DNA of 64,000 nt from Candidatus Rokuibacteriota bacterium (GTDB lineage: Bacteria > Methylomirabilota > Methylomirabilia > Rokubacteriales > CSP1-6), in assembly GCA_003220495.1 (NCBI GenBank), contig QHSP01000017.1, positions 149,711-213,710 of the forward strand, in the 5' to 3' direction. A program made the translations under genes and the position numbers. Numbering within the stretch: position 1 is the stretch's first letter; each line of letters begins with the position of its first letter. Below the pieces are notes generated by a model. That model saw nothing but the letters and a program-made list of their open reading frames with translations, did no database searches and was not told the DNA's origin. Shown piece after piece: positions 1 to 9,640 of the stretch.

Positions 1-973
1 CCTTCAGCCCGTGGCCCGTGAGTGTCAGCACGAGGGTGGATCCGGGCTCGAAACGACCGGCCTTGATGAGCTTGCTCAGGCCGGCCACCGTCGCCGCCGA
101 TGCCGGTTCCATGAAGATGCCCTCCTCGTGCGCGAGGAGGCGGTAGGCGCGAAGGATCTCTTCGTCGGTGACGATGTCGATCCAGCCTCGCGAGTCCTTC
201 ATCGCCTCCAGCGCCGGGCCCCAGGAGGCGGGATTACCGATCTTGATCGCGGTCGCGACCGTCCGCGGCTCTTGGATGACCCGGTTCTCGTAGATCGGCG
301 CGGCGCCGGCGGCCTGAAAGCCGACCATTCGAGGCAGCTCCTTCACCCGTCCGGCCCGGTGATACTCGCGGTAGCCGCGCCAGTAGGCGGTGATGTTGCC
401 CGCGTTGCCGACGGGAACCAGGTGGTAGTCCGGCGCGCGGCCGAGCTGATCGCAGACCTCGAACGCGCCGGTCTTCTGCCCCTCGAGCCGGAACGGATTC
501 ACGGAGTTCACGAGCGTGACGGGATAGCGCTCGGCGATCTGGCGGACGATCGTCAGCGCCTGGTCGAAGTTGCCGTCGACCATGAGGACCTTGGCGCCGT
601 GGATGGCGGCCTGCGAGAGCTTACCGAGCGCGACCGCGCCCTTCGGCACCATGACGAAGGCGCGGATGCCGGCGCGCGCGGCGAAGGCGGCGGCCGAGGC
701 CGACGTGTTCCCGGTCGAGGCGCAGATGACGGCGCGCGAGCCCGTCTCGAGCGCCTTCGAGATGGCCACGGTCATCCCGCGGTCCTTGAACGAGCCCGTC
801 GGATTGAACCCCTCGCACTTCAGGTAGATCTGCATGCGCGCGTCGGTCGCCTCGGCGAGCCGGGGCGCGGGCACGAGAGGGGTGTTGCCCTCGAAGAGCG
901 TGACGATCGGTGTCTTGTCGGTGACCGGGAGAAAGTCCCGGTACTCCTCGATCACGCCGCGCCACGCCTTCAC
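1..973 (-). CDS. thrC: Threonine synthase (3' end beyond window)
   Basis: PLP enzyme that converts O-phosphohomoserine to threonine in the cytoplasm. Read from a GTG at 973, the frame is open to the window edge (324 codons). It shows the PLP-lysine motif NPTGSFKDRG (Lys63), the phosphate-binding ASTGNTSA segment and a late VLTLTGHGLK, which normally lies close to the family C-terminus, so only a few residues should be missing. The GTG overlaps the TGA of homoserine dehydrogenase (GTGA), implying translational coupling. Together with hom it forms the end of the threonine pathway. There is no N-terminal zinc ribbon, unlike the second threonine-synthase-like gene at 50.9-52.1 kb. Confidence 0.95.
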   Translation of the reverse strand, partial: MKAWRGVIEEYRDFLPVTDKTPIVTLFEGNTPLVPAPRLAEATDARMQIYLKCEGFNPTGSFKDRGMTVAISKALETGSRAVICASTGNTSASAAAFAARAGIRAFVMVPKGAVALGKLSQAAIHGAKVLMVDGNFDQALTIVRQIAERYPVTLVNSVNPFRLEGQKTGAFEVCDQLGRAPDYHLVPVGNAGNITAYWRGYREYHRAGRVKELPRMVGFQAAGAAPIYENRVIQEPRTVATAIKIGNPASWGPALEAMKDSRGWIDIVTDEEILRAYRLLAHEEGIFMEPASAATVAGLSKLIKAGRFEPGSTLVLTLTGHGLK

Positions 974-2304
974 GCCGGGCTGCCCTCCACGCGGATCATG
1001 GTCGTGGCCGCGGCGACGTCGCGCAGCCGGTCGATCTTCGCCAGCGCCGCGCGCATGTCGCGTTCCCGTGCCTCGTGGGTCAGCATCACCACCGGCACCG
1101 CCTCGCGGATCCCGCGACCCTTCTGGATGACGTTGGCGATCGAGATGTCGTTCTCGCCCAGGATGCCCGCGACCTTCGACAGGACGCCCGGTCGATCCTG
1201 GGCCGTCACGCGCAGGTAGTAGCGGCAGCGGATCGCCTCCATCGGCGTGAGGGGCAGCGGGGCGGGTCCGACCGACGGCAGCTCGAGGGAAAGTGAAGGA
1301 ATGCCGTGGGCGATTCGCCGCGCGATCTCGATGACGTCCGACAGCACCGCGGAGGCCGTCGGCATCTGGCCCGCGCCTCGGCCGTAGAACATGAGGTCGC
1401 CGACCGCGTCACCGGTCAGGAAGATCCCGTTGAAGACGCCAGACACCGCGGCGAGCGGAGAGGCCGCCGGAATCATCGTGGGATGGACGCGGACTTCCAC
1501 GCCGGCGCCGCCCGGCGCGTCGGCGGCCGTCGCCTTGGCGATGGCCAGGAGCTTGATCCGATAGCCGAGCTCCCGCGCGTACTCGATGTCGTGAGCCGTG
1601 ACGCGCGAGATTCCCTCGGTGTGGATGTGCTTGAGATCGACGAAGGTCCGGAAGGCCAGCGCCACGAGGATCTGCAGCTTGTGCGCCGAGTCCATGCCCT
1701 CGACGTCGAGCGTCGGGTCGGCCTCGGCGTAGCCGTGCGCCTGCGCTTCCTTGAGGACCAGCGAGAAGTCCAGGCCCTCGTCGGTCATCTTGCTGAGGAT
1801 GTAGTTGCAGGTTCCGTTGACGATGCCGGCCAGCGACAGGACCCGGTTGGCGACCAGCCCGTCCTTGACCGCGCGGATCAGCGGGATACCCCCGGCCACC
1901 GCCGCCTCGAAGCCGAGCGCGACGCCGGAGCGCCGCGCCTCCTCGTAGAGCTCCACGCCGTGGTGCGCGAGGAGCGCCTTGTTCGCGGTCACCACGTGCT
2001 TGCCGGCGGCGAGCGCGCGGGAGATGAACGAGCGCGCCGGCTCGAGGCCTCCGACGAGCTCGATCACGATGTGGATCGACGGATCCGCGAGCACGCGAGC
2101 GGCGTCGCCCGTCAGCGGCAGCGACTTGAGATCGAGGCCTTCGCGGGGGCGGGTGAGGTCGGTGTCGGCCACGGCGGCCAGGGTGAGCCGCGCGCCGGCT
2201 CGCTCCTCGAGCATCTCGCGGCGGCTTTGGAGGATCTTGGCGACGCCGGCCCCGACGGTGCCGAGCCCCAGCAAACCGATGCGTACGTCGCTTGCGCGGC
2301 TCAC
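970..2304 (-). CDS. hom: Homoserine dehydrogenase
   Basis: NAD(P)-dependent reduction of aspartate semialdehyde to homoserine, the branch point to threonine and methionine. The 444-residue protein has an N-terminal Rossmann motif GLLGLGTVGAG, the family segments TANKALLAHHG and GIVNGTCNYIL, and a C-terminal ACT domain (YYLRVTAQDRPGVLSKVAGI, about residues 360-440), the usual site of threonine feedback. Length is normal for the ACT-bearing form without a fused kinase. It lies between the aminotransferase (22-bp gap) and thrC (4-bp overlap), so the three read as one operon driven from about 3.5 kb. Confidence 0.96.
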   Translation of the reverse strand: MSRASDVRIGLLGLGTVGAGVAKILQSRREMLEERAGARLTLAAVADTDLTRPREGLDLKSLPLTGDAARVLADPSIHIVIELVGGLEPARSFISRALAAGKHVVTANKALLAHHGVELYEEARRSGVALGFEAAVAGGIPLIRAVKDGLVANRVLSLAGIVNGTCNYILSKMTDEGLDFSLVLKEAQAHGYAEADPTLDVEGMDSAHKLQILVALAFRTFVDLKHIHTEGISRVTAHDIEYARELGYRIKLLAIAKATAADAPGGAGVEVRVHPTMIPAASPLAAVSGVFNGIFLTGDAVGDLMFYGRGAGQMPTASAVLSDVIEIARRIAHGIPSLSLELPSVGPAPLPLTPMEAIRCRYYLRVTAQDRPGVLSKVAGILGENDISIANVIQKGRGIREAVPVVMLTHEARERDMRAALAKIDRLRDVAAATTMIRVEGSPA

Positions 2305-2326
2305 CGAGAGATTCCCGCCAGCCCGG

Positions 2327-3496
2327 TCAGCGGCTCAGCTGCTTGAGCCCGCGCAGCGCCTGGCGGATCCGCTGCTCGTTCTCGACGAGCGCGAACCGCA
2401 CGTAGCCCTCGCCGTACTCGCCGAAGCCGATACCCGGCGACACGGCCACCCTCGCCTCCTGAATCAAGAGCTTGGAGAACTCGAGCGAGCCCAGGCTGCG
2501 GAAGGCATCGGGGATCGGCGCCCATACGAACATCGTGCCCTTTGGCTTCGGGACGTTCCAGCCCAGCTTGTTGAGCCCGTCCACGAGGACGTCGCGGCGC
2601 TTCCGATGGAGCTCGACGATCTCGCCGACGCACTTCTGGTCGGCCTCGAGCGCGACGATGCCGGCGATCTGGATCGGCTGGAAGGCGCCGTAGTCCAGAT
2701 AGGACTTGATGCGGGCCAGCGCGGCGATCATCCGAGAGTTGCCGCAGACGAAGCCGAGCCGCCAGCCGGCCATGTTGTACGACTTCGAGGTCGAGAAGAT
2801 CTCGACGCCGACGTCGCGCGCACCCGGCACCTCGAGGAACGAAGGCGGCTGGTAGCCGTCGAAGGTGAAGTCGGCGTACGCGAAGTCGTGGACGACCATC
2901 AGGCGATGCTCGCGCGCGAACTCGACGACCTTCACGAAGAAGTCGCGGTCCACGCACATCGTCGTCGGGTTGTGCGGGAAGGAGAGGATCAGCAGCTTCG
3001 CCTTGGGCCACGCCAGGCGCGCCGTCTCTTCCAGCCGCGCGAAGAAATCCCCGTCGGGCGTGAGCGGCACCGAGCGGAGATCGCCGTCGGCGATCACGAC
3101 CGAGTACGAGTGAATCGGATAGGTCGGGTTCGGGACGAGCGCGCCGTCACCCGGCTGGAGCACGGCGAGCGCCAGGTGCGCCATGCCTTCCTTGGCGCCG
3201 ATGGTGGCGATCACCTCGGAGTCCGGGTCGAGATCGACCTTGTAGCGGTCGCGATACCACTTCGCCATCGCGACCCGCAGCCGCGTGATGCCGCGCGAGG
3301 CGGAGTACCGGTGATTCTTCGGGTTCTTCGCCGCCTCGACGAGCTTGTCGACGATGTGCTTGGGCGTCGGCATATCCGGGTTTCCCATGCCGAGGTCGAT
3401 CACATCCTCGCCGCGAGCTCGCGCCTTGGTCTTGAGGTCGTTGACGATGGCGAAAACGTACGGCGGCAGGCGCTTGATTCGATAAAACTCGTCCAT
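2327..3496 (-). CDS. Alanine/LL-DAP-type class I aminotransferase
   Basis: PLP aminotransferase, 389 residues. I chose the ATG at 3496 because a GAGGAG Shine-Dalgarno lies just upstream and homology-like sequence begins there ([15 protein letters not shown]). Features are the substrate-loop start [12 protein letters not shown], the NPTTM segment and the PLP lysine in [12 protein letters not shown] (Lys238). The NMAGWR context is typical of the AlaC/AlaA alanine transaminase and LL-diaminopimelate aminotransferase group. It is the first gene of the hom-thrC operon. The location beside hom suggests an amino-acid biosynthetic role, but sequence alone does not separate pyruvate/glutamate from diaminopimelate specificity. 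Confidence 0.88.
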   Translation of the reverse strand: MDEFYRIKRLPPYVFAIVNDLKTKARARGEDVIDLGMGNPDMPTPKHIVDKLVEAAKNPKNHRYSASRGITRLRVAMAKWYRDRYKVDLDPDSEVIATIGAKEGMAHLALAVLQPGDGALVPNPTYPIHSYSVVIADGDLRSVPLTPDGDFFARLEETARLAWPKAKLLILSFPHNPTTMCVDRDFFVKVVEFAREHRLMVVHDFAYADFTFDGYQPPSFLEVPGARDVGVEIFSTSKSYNMAGWRLGFVCGNSRMIAALARIKSYLDYGAFQPIQIAGIVALEADQKCVGEIVELHRKRRDVLVDGLNKLGWNVPKPKGTMFVWAPIPDAFRSLGSLEFSKLLIQEARVAVSPGIGFGEYGEGYVRFALVENEQRIRQALRGLKQLSR

Positions 3497-3524
3497 GGAG
3501 GACTCCTCTTCGCGTAGCCCATGG

Positions 3525-3553
3525 ATGATACGCGGGACTGCGAAGGGTGTCAA
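3525..3553 (-). promoter_or_regulatory. Sigma70-type promoter of the aminotransferase-hom-thrC operon
   Basis: On the minus strand a perfect -35 TTGACA (3553-3548) is followed by a 17-bp spacer and a -10 TATCAT (3530-3525, 5 of 6 matches). Predicted transcription starts near 3518, leaving a leader of about 22 nt that contains the GAGGAG ribosome site before the ATG at 3496. This is the best housekeeping-type promoter in the window. I see no attenuator in so short a leader. Confidence 0.75.
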
Positions 3554-3664
3554 GAAAGGTATGATCTCATGCGGGGTTAGGGGCCAGTCTCGTGCCGAAA
3601 CTGACGCGAAATGTCGTCGATGTTGTCGTTATGGCAGGGGGTGTCATCCAAACCCTTGATAGTT

Positions 3665-3684
3665 CGTGCCGGACTTCCGGCACG
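3665..3684. repeat. Perfect 9-bp inverted repeat at the M23 peptidase start
   Basis: CGTGCCGGA, two bases, then TCCGGCACG. The hairpin covers the upstream-most possible GTG start (3666) of the peptidase gene. No T-run follows, so it is not an obvious intrinsic terminator. It could be an operator, a translation-blocking hairpin, or a sign that the true start lies further downstream. Confidence 0.45.
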
Positions 3685-4685
3685 CGGCTTGCCCCTTCAG
3701 GCCCTTCGTGGTTGACCAGGAATCTTCTGTTGACAGTTTGGCTGAGCCGGCCGGAGAACCCGCTAGGCCCCTAGCGCCCAGCGCCAGCGCCGGGCGCCCG
3801 CGCCGACCCAACCGGAAACAGTTCAGCCTCCTCATCGTCCGGGGCGACGGGACCCGGGTCGCCCGGTTCAACTTCCCCCGACCTGCGGCGATCGGCGTCT
3901 TCGCTGGAGTCGCCCTCGGCTTGACGACGTTCTTCGGTCTCCTCGGCGACTGGCTCCAGCTCCGACAGCTCACGGTCGAGGCCCGGACCTTCAAGGCGCA
4001 GATCGCCGAGCAGCAGGCAACGGTCGATTCCTTCAACCGCCGCGTCGTCGAGCTGCGCACGGAGATGACGGGCTGGCGCGAGCTGCACGCGAGAATCTGG
4101 GAGCCATTCGGCCCGGAGCTGCAGCCCGGCGGTCGCGACCGCGCGATCGGTGGTGGCGCGCTCCGCGCCGACCGCGTGACCGGCAAGCTCTCGCCGCGGG
4201 ACGAGCTCGAGCGCCTCGCCGACAGCGTGGCGGAGCAGGGCGAGAGCCTCAAGGCGCTCGACCGGCTCGTCGCGCGCGCGGGCAAGGCGCTTGCGGCGCT
4301 GCCCTCGCGGTGGCCGGTCCGCGGCGCCGTCAACTCCGAGTTCGGCATGCGGACATCTCCGTGGTCGTCGGGGACCGAGTTCCACAGCGGTCTCGACATC
4401 CGCGCCCAGCACGGCACGCCGATCCGCGCTCCGGCCGGTGGTGTCGTGACGATCGCCGGGACGTACCAGGAATACGGGATCACGGTCATCCTCGACCACG
4501 GCCAGGACGTCAAGAGCGTCTACGGTCACCTCTCGAAGACGAACGTCAAGCCCGGCGACCGGGTCGATCGCGGCGCCGTCGTTGGCTGGTCCGGCAACAC
4601 CGGCCGCTCGACCGGCGCGCACCTCCACTACGAGATTCTGGTCAAGGGGCAGTCGGTCAACCCGCGCGCCTACCTCTGGGATTGA
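3666..4685 (+). CDS. M23-family zinc metallopeptidase (LytM type)
   Basis: Membrane-anchored murein endopeptidase-like protein. From the GTG at 3666 it is 339 residues. The N-terminal 65 residues are Pro/Ala/Arg rich and the first convincing feature is a membrane segment at about 76-97, so the start may really be a later GTG (3708) or TTG (3738). A short coiled coil (about 100-135) and linker precede the C-terminal LytM domain, with zinc ligands in HSGLD (H240) and HLHYE (H319/H321). Intact ligands suggest an active enzyme. It is transcribed divergently from the aminotransferase operon. Gram-negative relatives act in cell separation or as amidase activators; its role here is unknown. Confidence 0.85.
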   Translation: MPDFRHAACPFRPFVVDQESSVDSLAEPAGEPARPLAPSASAGRPRRPNRKQFSLLIVRGDGTRVARFNFPRPAAIGVFAGVALGLTTFFGLLGDWLQLRQLTVEARTFKAQIAEQQATVDSFNRRVVELRTEMTGWRELHARIWEPFGPELQPGGRDRAIGGGALRADRVTGKLSPRDELERLADSVAEQGESLKALDRLVARAGKALAALPSRWPVRGAVNSEFGMRTSPWSSGTEFHSGLDIRAQHGTPIRAPAGGVVTIAGTYQEYGITVILDHGQDVKSVYGHLSKTNVKPGDRVDRGAVVGWSGNTGRSTGAHLHYEILVKGQSVNPRAYLWD

Positions 4686-4716
4686 GAGCCTCCTCGTTCG
4701 ACTCCGTCCGCGCGAG

Positions 4717-5526
4717 CTAGTTCTTGGGGGACGTGCGCCCGATGAAGTCGAGGCTCAGCGCGTTGAACACGTCCGGGCGCTCGAGGAAGAAGCCGTGGCC
4801 AGCCGCGGGGACCAGGTGAAGCTCGGCGCCGGGCACCCGCGCCGCGATCTCACGGGCGAAGCGTGATGGCACCAGGATGTCGTCTTCGGCGACGCTGACC
4901 AACGTCGGGCAGCGGATGGCCGGGAGGCGCTCCAGCGCGTCGTGGGCGGCGACCGCTGCGCTCTGCCTGAGGAATCCCGCGAGGGATTGAGGATAGGGGT
5001 TCGCCAGGGAGTTTTGCAGCAACGCCTCGATGAAATCCGGGCGCTCAGCGTAGGTCGTCGGGGAGAAGAGCCACAGACCGAGCGTCCGTAATGTCGACTC
5101 GCGGCCAAGACCGATGCGCATCTCGCGCCAGGCCGCGTTCAGTGCCAGCATGTACGCGTCCGGGCGCGCGAACGTGCAGGCCAGGTGCAGCGAGCGCACG
5201 CGATCCGGCCGTGCCAGCGCCAGCTCCTGCGCGATCATGCCCCCCATCGACACGCCGATCACGTGAGCGCTGTCGACGCCGAGCGCGTCCATGAGGCCGA
5301 GCGCGTCGCCGGCCATCATCCGTATCGTGTAGGGGTGATCGGGAGCATCGCTCTGCCCCACGCCGCGGTTGTCGAACGCGATCACCCGGTACTGCGCGGA
5401 GAAGTCGGCCATCTGAAGCGCCCACGCCATGTGGTCGCCACCAAAGCCCATGATCAACACCAGCGGCTCGCCCTCGCCCACATCCTGGTAGAAGATCTTG
5501 ATGTCGCCGACGCTGACACTCGGCAC
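4717..5526 (-). CDS. Alpha/beta hydrolase
   Basis: Cytoplasmic alpha/beta-hydrolase fold enzyme of 269 residues with no signal peptide. The oxyanion/strand segment is VLIMGFGGDHMAW, the nucleophile elbow is GVSMGG (Ser about 94) and the likely catalytic histidine sits in PAAGHGFFLE near the C-terminus. An acid in SVAEDDILVP completes the triad. The arrangement resembles 3-oxoadipate enol-lactonase or carboxylesterase-type hydrolases, but substrate cannot be called. It is the last gene of a leftward cluster, separated from dppF by the palindromic element at 5572-5711. Confidence 0.85.
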   Translation of the reverse strand: MPSVSVGDIKIFYQDVGEGEPLVLIMGFGGDHMAWALQMADFSAQYRVIAFDNRGVGQSDAPDHPYTIRMMAGDALGLMDALGVDSAHVIGVSMGGMIAQELALARPDRVRSLHLACTFARPDAYMLALNAAWREMRIGLGRESTLRTLGLWLFSPTTYAERPDFIEALLQNSLANPYPQSLAGFLRQSAAVAAHDALERLPAIRCPTLVSVAEDDILVPSRFAREIAARVPGAELHLVPAAGHGFFLERPDVFNALSLDFIGRTSPKN

Positions 5527-5571
5527 TGGCTCGCCCTCTAAGCACGCACGTCGGCGCGCTCGGTAATGTCA

Positions 5572-5711
5572 GGAGCGGGGCCGGGGCAGCGGTGGGCTCT
5601 CGTGAGCCCTGTGTAGGCACGATGGTCAGGGTCGCGACGCACTCAGTGAGTCTACAGCACGCATACGCGCGCAGGGCTCACGAGGGCCCACCGCTGCCCC
5701 GGCCCCGCTCC
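5572..5711. repeat. Long palindromic element, copy A (40-bp arms, 60-nt loop)
   Basis: Left arm 5572-5611 and right arm 5672-5711 are reverse complements over 40 bp with one mismatch, enclosing exactly 60 nt (5612-5671). The loop starts TGTAGGCACG and ends GCGCG. It holds a small inner pair (TGTAG/CTACA) and an ACTCAGTGAGT palindrome. The element begins 5 bp after the dppF stop, so in dppF transcripts it would form a very long GC-rich 3' hairpin. No T-tract follows. Copy B at 43289-43442 has different arms but a clearly related 60-nt loop. Confidence 0.9.
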
Positions 5712-5716
5712 GGCCG

Positions 5717-6703
5717 CTACCGAGTGGGGACGCCGGTGCGAACCTGGCAGGCGACCCAGTGGCCGGGCGAAACTTCTTTGAGGATCTGCTCGTTCTCCGA
5801 GCAGGACGGCACGCGCAGCGAGCACCGCGTGTGGAAGCGGCAACCCGAGGGCGGATTGATCGGGCTCGGCACGTCGCCTTCGAGCAGGATCCGCTTGCGC
5901 TTCATCGTGGGGTCGGGGATCGGCACCGCGGACAGGAGGGCTTCGGTGTACGGATGACGCGGGTTGGTGTAGAGCTCCTTGCCCGGCGCGATCTCGACGA
6001 TCTTGCCGAGATACATGACGGCCACGCGCGTCGAGATGTGCTCGACGACCGAGAGGTCGTGAGCGATGAAGAGGTACGTGAGGCCGAACTTCGACTGGAG
6101 ATCCTCGAGCAGATTCACGATCTGCGCCTGGATCGAGACGTCGAGGGCGGACACCGGCTCGTCGGCGACGATGAGCTTGGGACTCACCGCCAGGGCGCGC
6201 GCGATCCCGATGCGCTGACGCTGGCCGCCGGAGAACTCGTGCGGGTAGCGCCGTAGATGGTCGGGCAAGAGGCCGACCGTCTCGAGCAGCTGCACCACGC
6301 GCTCCTCGCGCTGCTTTCGCGTGGGCGCCAGCTTGTGAATGACCAGCGCCTCGCCGATGATCGAGCCGACCGTCATCCGCGGATTCAGCGACGCGTACGG
6401 ATCCTGGAAGATGATCTGCATTTCCTTCCGGAGCGCCCGTAGCGACCGCTTGTCGAGCGTCGTCACGTTCTTCCCCTGGAAGGTGACCTCGCCCGAGGTC
6501 GGCTCGATCAGCCGCAGGATCGAGCGGCCCGTCGTCGACTTGCCGCAGCCCGATTCGCCGACGAGGCCGAGCGTCTCACCGGGCATGATGTCGAAGGACA
6601 CGTCGTCGACGGCGTGGACGCGAGCGACTTCACGAGACAGAAGTCCGCCGCGGATCGGGAAATACTTCTTGAGGTTCCTGACCTTGAGCAGAGCGTCTGG
6701 CAT
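5717..6703 (-). CDS. dppF: Oligopeptide/dipeptide ABC transporter ATPase, DppF/OppF type
   Basis: Cytoplasmic ATPase of a peptide-class importer, 328 residues. Walker A is [10 protein letters not shown]-loop [10 protein letters not shown], signature [14 protein letters not shown], Walker [13 protein letters not shown] and switch AHDLSVVEH. The C-terminal oligopeptide-transporter extension has cysteines ([14 protein letters not shown]) that in the family bind an iron-sulfur cluster or metal. It lies 9 bp after dppD. The usual partners (binding protein, two permeases) are absent here, so the pair must energize a transporter encoded elsewhere or has an unlinked partner. Confidence 0.93.
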   Translation of the reverse strand: MPDALLKVRNLKKYFPIRGGLLSREVARVHAVDDVSFDIMPGETLGLVGESGCGKSTTGRSILRLIEPTSGEVTFQGKNVTTLDKRSLRALRKEMQIIFQDPYASLNPRMTVGSIIGEALVIHKLAPTRKQREERVVQLLETVGLLPDHLRRYPHEFSGGQRQRIGIARALAVSPKLIVADEPVSALDVSIQAQIVNLLEDLQSKFGLTYLFIAHDLSVVEHISTRVAVMYLGKIVEIAPGKELYTNPRHPYTEALLSAVPIPDPTMKRKRILLEGDVPSPINPPSGCRFHTRCSLRVPSCSENEQILKEVSPGHWVACQVRTGVPTR

Positions 6704-6712
6704 GGCGGGCCC

Positions 6713-7690
6713 TCAGTAGAGGAAGCAGGCCACCTTGTGGCCCGGCCGGACTTCTTTGAGCGGTGGCGTGTTTTCAAAGTGCATCGGCTTCGCGAGCGCG
6801 CAGCGGGGCGCGAACCGGCAGCCCGGCTTGATGTCGCCGCGCAGGGTCGGCACGGTGCCCGGAATCGCCTCGAGCTTCTGTTTCTGCGTGGCGGCGAGAT
6901 CGATTCGCGGGATGGAGCGCAGGAGCCCCTGCGTGTAGGGATGGAGCGGCTCCTTGAACAGCTCGGTGACGGGCGCCTCCTCGACGACCTGCGCGCCGTA
7001 CATCACGATGACCCGCTGGGCGGTCTCCGCGATCACGCCCATGTCGTGGGTGATGAGCAAGATCGCCATCCCCAGCTTCGCCTTCAGCTCGTTCAGGAGC
7101 TCGAGGATCTGCGCCTGGATCGTCACGTCGAGCGCGGTCGTCGGCTCGTCGGCGATCAGGAGCTTGGGGTTGCACGACAGCGCCATCGCGATCATCACGC
7201 GCTGCCGCATACCGCCGGAGAGCTGGTGGGGGTATTCCTTCACCCGCCGCTCGGCGTTCGGGATGTGGACGAGCTTCAGCATGTCGACGGTCTTCGCCAT
7301 CGCGTCGCGCCGGCCCAGGCCCTCGTGGAGCCGGACGGCCTCGGCGATCTGCTCGCCCACCGTGAACACCGGGTTGAGCGAGGTCATCGGCTCCTGGAAG
7401 ATCATCGAGATCTCTTTGCCGCGGATCTTCCGCATCTGGGGCGGGGGGAGCTCGAGAAGGTTCTTGCCGCTGTAGTTGATCGTGCCCTCGACGATACGGC
7501 CGGGGGGCGTCGGAATCAGGCGCATGATCGACAGCGCCGTGACGCTCTTGCCGGAGCCCGACTCGCCAACAATCCCGAGCGTCTCGCCCTTGTTGATGTA
7601 GAGATCGATCCCGTCGACGGCGCGGACGATGCCCTCGTCGGTGAAAAAGTGCGTTTTCAGGCCCTTGACCTCGAGTAGTCGTTCCGCCAT
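6713..7690 (-). CDS. dppD: Oligopeptide/dipeptide ABC transporter ATPase, DppD/OppD type
   Basis: Second ATPase of the peptide importer, 325 residues from the ATG at 7690 ([10 protein letters not shown]). The open frame continues upstream into the threonine aldolase gene, but homology begins here. Walker [11 protein letters not shown]-loop [10 protein letters not shown], signature [14 protein letters not shown], Walker [13 protein letters not shown] and the C-terminal [12 protein letters not shown] cysteine region are all present. It sits 14 bp after ltaE and 9 bp before dppF. DppD and DppF normally form a heterodimer. Confidence 0.93.
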   Translation of the reverse strand: MAERLLEVKGLKTHFFTDEGIVRAVDGIDLYINKGETLGIVGESGSGKSVTALSIMRLIPTPPGRIVEGTINYSGKNLLELPPPQMRKIRGKEISMIFQEPMTSLNPVFTVGEQIAEAVRLHEGLGRRDAMAKTVDMLKLVHIPNAERRVKEYPHQLSGGMRQRVMIAMALSCNPKLLIADEPTTALDVTIQAQILELLNELKAKLGMAILLITHDMGVIAETAQRVIVMYGAQVVEEAPVTELFKEPLHPYTQGLLRSIPRIDLAATQKQKLEAIPGTVPTLRGDIKPGCRFAPRCALAKPMHFENTPPLKEVRPGHKVACFLY

Positions 7691-7704
7691 GGCGCCCCCT
7701 CGAG

Positions 7705-8748
7705 CTACCACTTGCGTGTGATTTCCGCGAAAGCATCGAGCGTACGGCCGATGTCCTCCGCGTCGATGTCCTTGTGGATCACGCACCGGATCGAGGCGGG
7801 GCCGATCGCGTGGATCTTCACCTTGCGCGCGGCGCACCCCGCGACCAGCTCGGCCGTCGCGGCGGCTCCGCCGCGCTCGACCCGGAAGATTACGATGTTC
7901 GTCTGCACGCTCGCCAGATCGACCGACAGCCCCGGCAGCTTGGCGACGCCGTCGGCGAGGGTTCGCGCGTTGGCGTGATCCTCGGCGAGCCGATCCACCA
8001 TCCGCTCGAGCGCGACGATGCCGGCGGCCGCGATGATACCGGCCTGGCGCATGCCGCCGCCCAGCATCTTCCGCACGCGCCGGGCTTTGGCGATCACCTC
8101 GCGCGAACCGCAGATCACCGAGCCGACCGGCGCGGCCAGCCCCTTGGAGACGCAGAACGTGACGGAGTCGACGTCGCGCACGAAGTCGCGCGCCGGGCGC
8201 CTGAGGGCGATCGCGGCGTTGAAGAGCCGGGCGCCGTCCAGGTGCACCGGGACCGACGCTTCGTGGGCGACGGCGGCGATGGCGCTGATCTCCTCGGGCG
8301 TGCAGCAGGTCCCGCCGTGTCGGTTGTGCGTGTTCTCGATGCAGACCAGACCGGTGGGCGGCAGATGGATGTTCGCGGGACGCAGCGCCTCTCGAACCTG
8401 CTCGGGCGTGAGAAAGCCGCGCGCCGTCTTGACCGGCCGCATCTGGACGTTGCCGACCACTGCGGCGCCGGCGACCTCGTAGTTGAAGATGTGCGAGTCC
8501 AGGTCGACGACGACTTCCTGGCCGGTCTGCGTCTGGCTGACCACGGAGATGAGATTGCCCATGGTGCCGGAGGCGACGAAGAGGCCGGCCGCCTTCCCCA
8601 GCCGCTCGGCGGCCAGCGCTTCCAACCGCTTGACGGTCGGATCCTCTTCCCAGACGTCGTCACCGACCTCGGCGCGCGCCATGGCGTCGCGCATCTCGGG
8701 GGTCGGGAGCGTGAGCGTGTCGGAGCGGAGGTCGACGATGTCGTGCAC
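7705..8748 (-). CDS. ltaE: Low-specificity L-threonine aldolase
   Basis: PLP enzyme (347 residues) that cleaves L-threonine or L-allo-threonine to glycine and acetaldehyde. It begins with the family signature [17 protein letters not shown] contacts are SGTMGN and DGARLFNA, and the Schiff-base lysine is in [12 protein letters not shown] (Lys202). It lies 3 bp downstream of bamD and upstream of the dppD/F pair. Glycine made here would suit the glycine cleavage system encoded at 19-23 kb, although the two are not in one operon. Confidence 0.93.
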   Translation of the reverse strand: MHDIVDLRSDTLTLPTPEMRDAMARAEVGDDVWEEDPTVKRLEALAAERLGKAAGLFVASGTMGNLISVVSQTQTGQEVVVDLDSHIFNYEVAGAAVVGNVQMRPVKTARGFLTPEQVREALRPANIHLPPTGLVCIENTHNRHGGTCCTPEEISAIAAVAHEASVPVHLDGARLFNAAIALRRPARDFVRDVDSVTFCVSKGLAAPVGSVICGSREVIAKARRVRKMLGGGMRQAGIIAAAGIVALERMVDRLAEDHANARTLADGVAKLPGLSVDLASVQTNIVIFRVERGGAAATAELVAGCAARKVKIHAIGPASIRCVIHKDIDAEDIGRTLDAFAEITRKW

Positions 8749-8751
8749 GGG

Positions 8752-9549
8752 CTATCTCTTGGTTCCGGCGAGCCCGGAGCTGTTGAGTCGTTGTTTGCCG
8801 CGTCGGCCCCACTCCGTGAAGTCGTAGTCGACCGACAGGCGCCGGAGCAGCTCGGTCGCCTCGGCGTTTTTACCTTCGTAGAAGTTCACCTCGGCGAGCA
8901 GAAAGAGCGTCTCCGGGATCACGGCGGTCCGCGGGTAGTCCTTGAGCACCAGCTCGAGCCGCTGCCGCGCCGCGCTCGGGTTGCCCTGGGTGAAGTAGTA
9001 GTTCGCGACCCACACTTCCTTCTGGGCGATCCGCTCGCGACACTTGTCGATCTTCGCGAGGCCGTCGGTCGCGTAGCGGCTCTGCGGGTATTCCTTCACG
9101 AGCTTCTTGAACTGGTCGAGCGCCTTCTGCGTCAGCGCCTGGTCCTGCTCGACGGGCTTCATCTGGTCGTAGTAGCTCATCGCCAGCCGATACTGCACGA
9201 GATCGGCGATCTCGTGCCGGGGGAAGAACGCGAGGAAGGACTCGAACTCCTTCACCGCCTTGTCGAACTCGGCCTCGCGGTAGTAGGCCTCGCCGATGTA
9301 GAACCGCGCCTTGGGCGCGTACGAGGAGTTCGGATGGCGCTCCACGATCTTCCGGAAATTCAGCCGCGCCTCTTCGTAACGGCGGTTGCCCAGCTCGGTC
9401 TCGCCGGTCTTGTAGAGCTCGTCTGGAGGCAGGATCGGCATCGGCGCAGGCGTGAACGCTGCGCAGCCGGCCACGAGCAGCGGCAGGCCCATCGCGAGGA
9501 CTCGTACAAGCAAGGCAGGATACCCTAACATCGAAATTGGCCCATACAT
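8752..9549 (-). CDS. bamD: Outer-membrane assembly lipoprotein BamD
   Basis: Lipoprotein of the BAM complex, which inserts beta-barrel proteins in the outer membrane. From the ATG at 9549 (AGGAG 8 nt upstream) it is 265 residues. A signal peptide ends in the lipobox LVAGC, followed by TPR-like repeats of alternating helices (YKTGETELGNRRYEEARLNF, RFYIGEAYYREAEFDKAVKE and later units). A GTG nine bases upstream (9558) would also be open. Length and repeats match BamD. It is probably the first gene of the leftward bamD-ltaE-dppD-dppF run. Confidence 0.9.
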   Translation of the reverse strand: MYGPISMLGYPALLVRVLAMGLPLLVAGCAAFTPAPMPILPPDELYKTGETELGNRRYEEARLNFRKIVERHPNSSYAPKARFYIGEAYYREAEFDKAVKEFESFLAFFPRHEIADLVQYRLAMSYYDQMKPVEQDQALTQKALDQFKKLVKEYPQSRYATDGLAKIDKCRERIAQKEVWVANYYFTQGNPSAARQRLELVLKDYPRTAVIPETLFLLAEVNFYEGKNAEATELLRRLSVDYDFTEWGRRGKQRLNSSGLAGTKR

Positions 9550-9640
9550 ATAGCACACTCCTAACGGAAAAACCCCCTACCGCGCCCGCCTCGTGATCGG
9601 CTGCCCGGCCTATCCCCAGACCGGCCATCAGAGGTAAGAT

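Noticed and set aside
3729..3757. TTGACA as a promoter -35 within the start of the M23 gene
   Set aside because: No -10 at a suitable distance (GGAGAA at 17 bp).
5572..5711. Copy A as a standard intrinsic terminator
   Set aside because: 40-bp stem with 60-nt loop and no T-run; a second copy has a conserved loop, so it is better treated as a repeat element.
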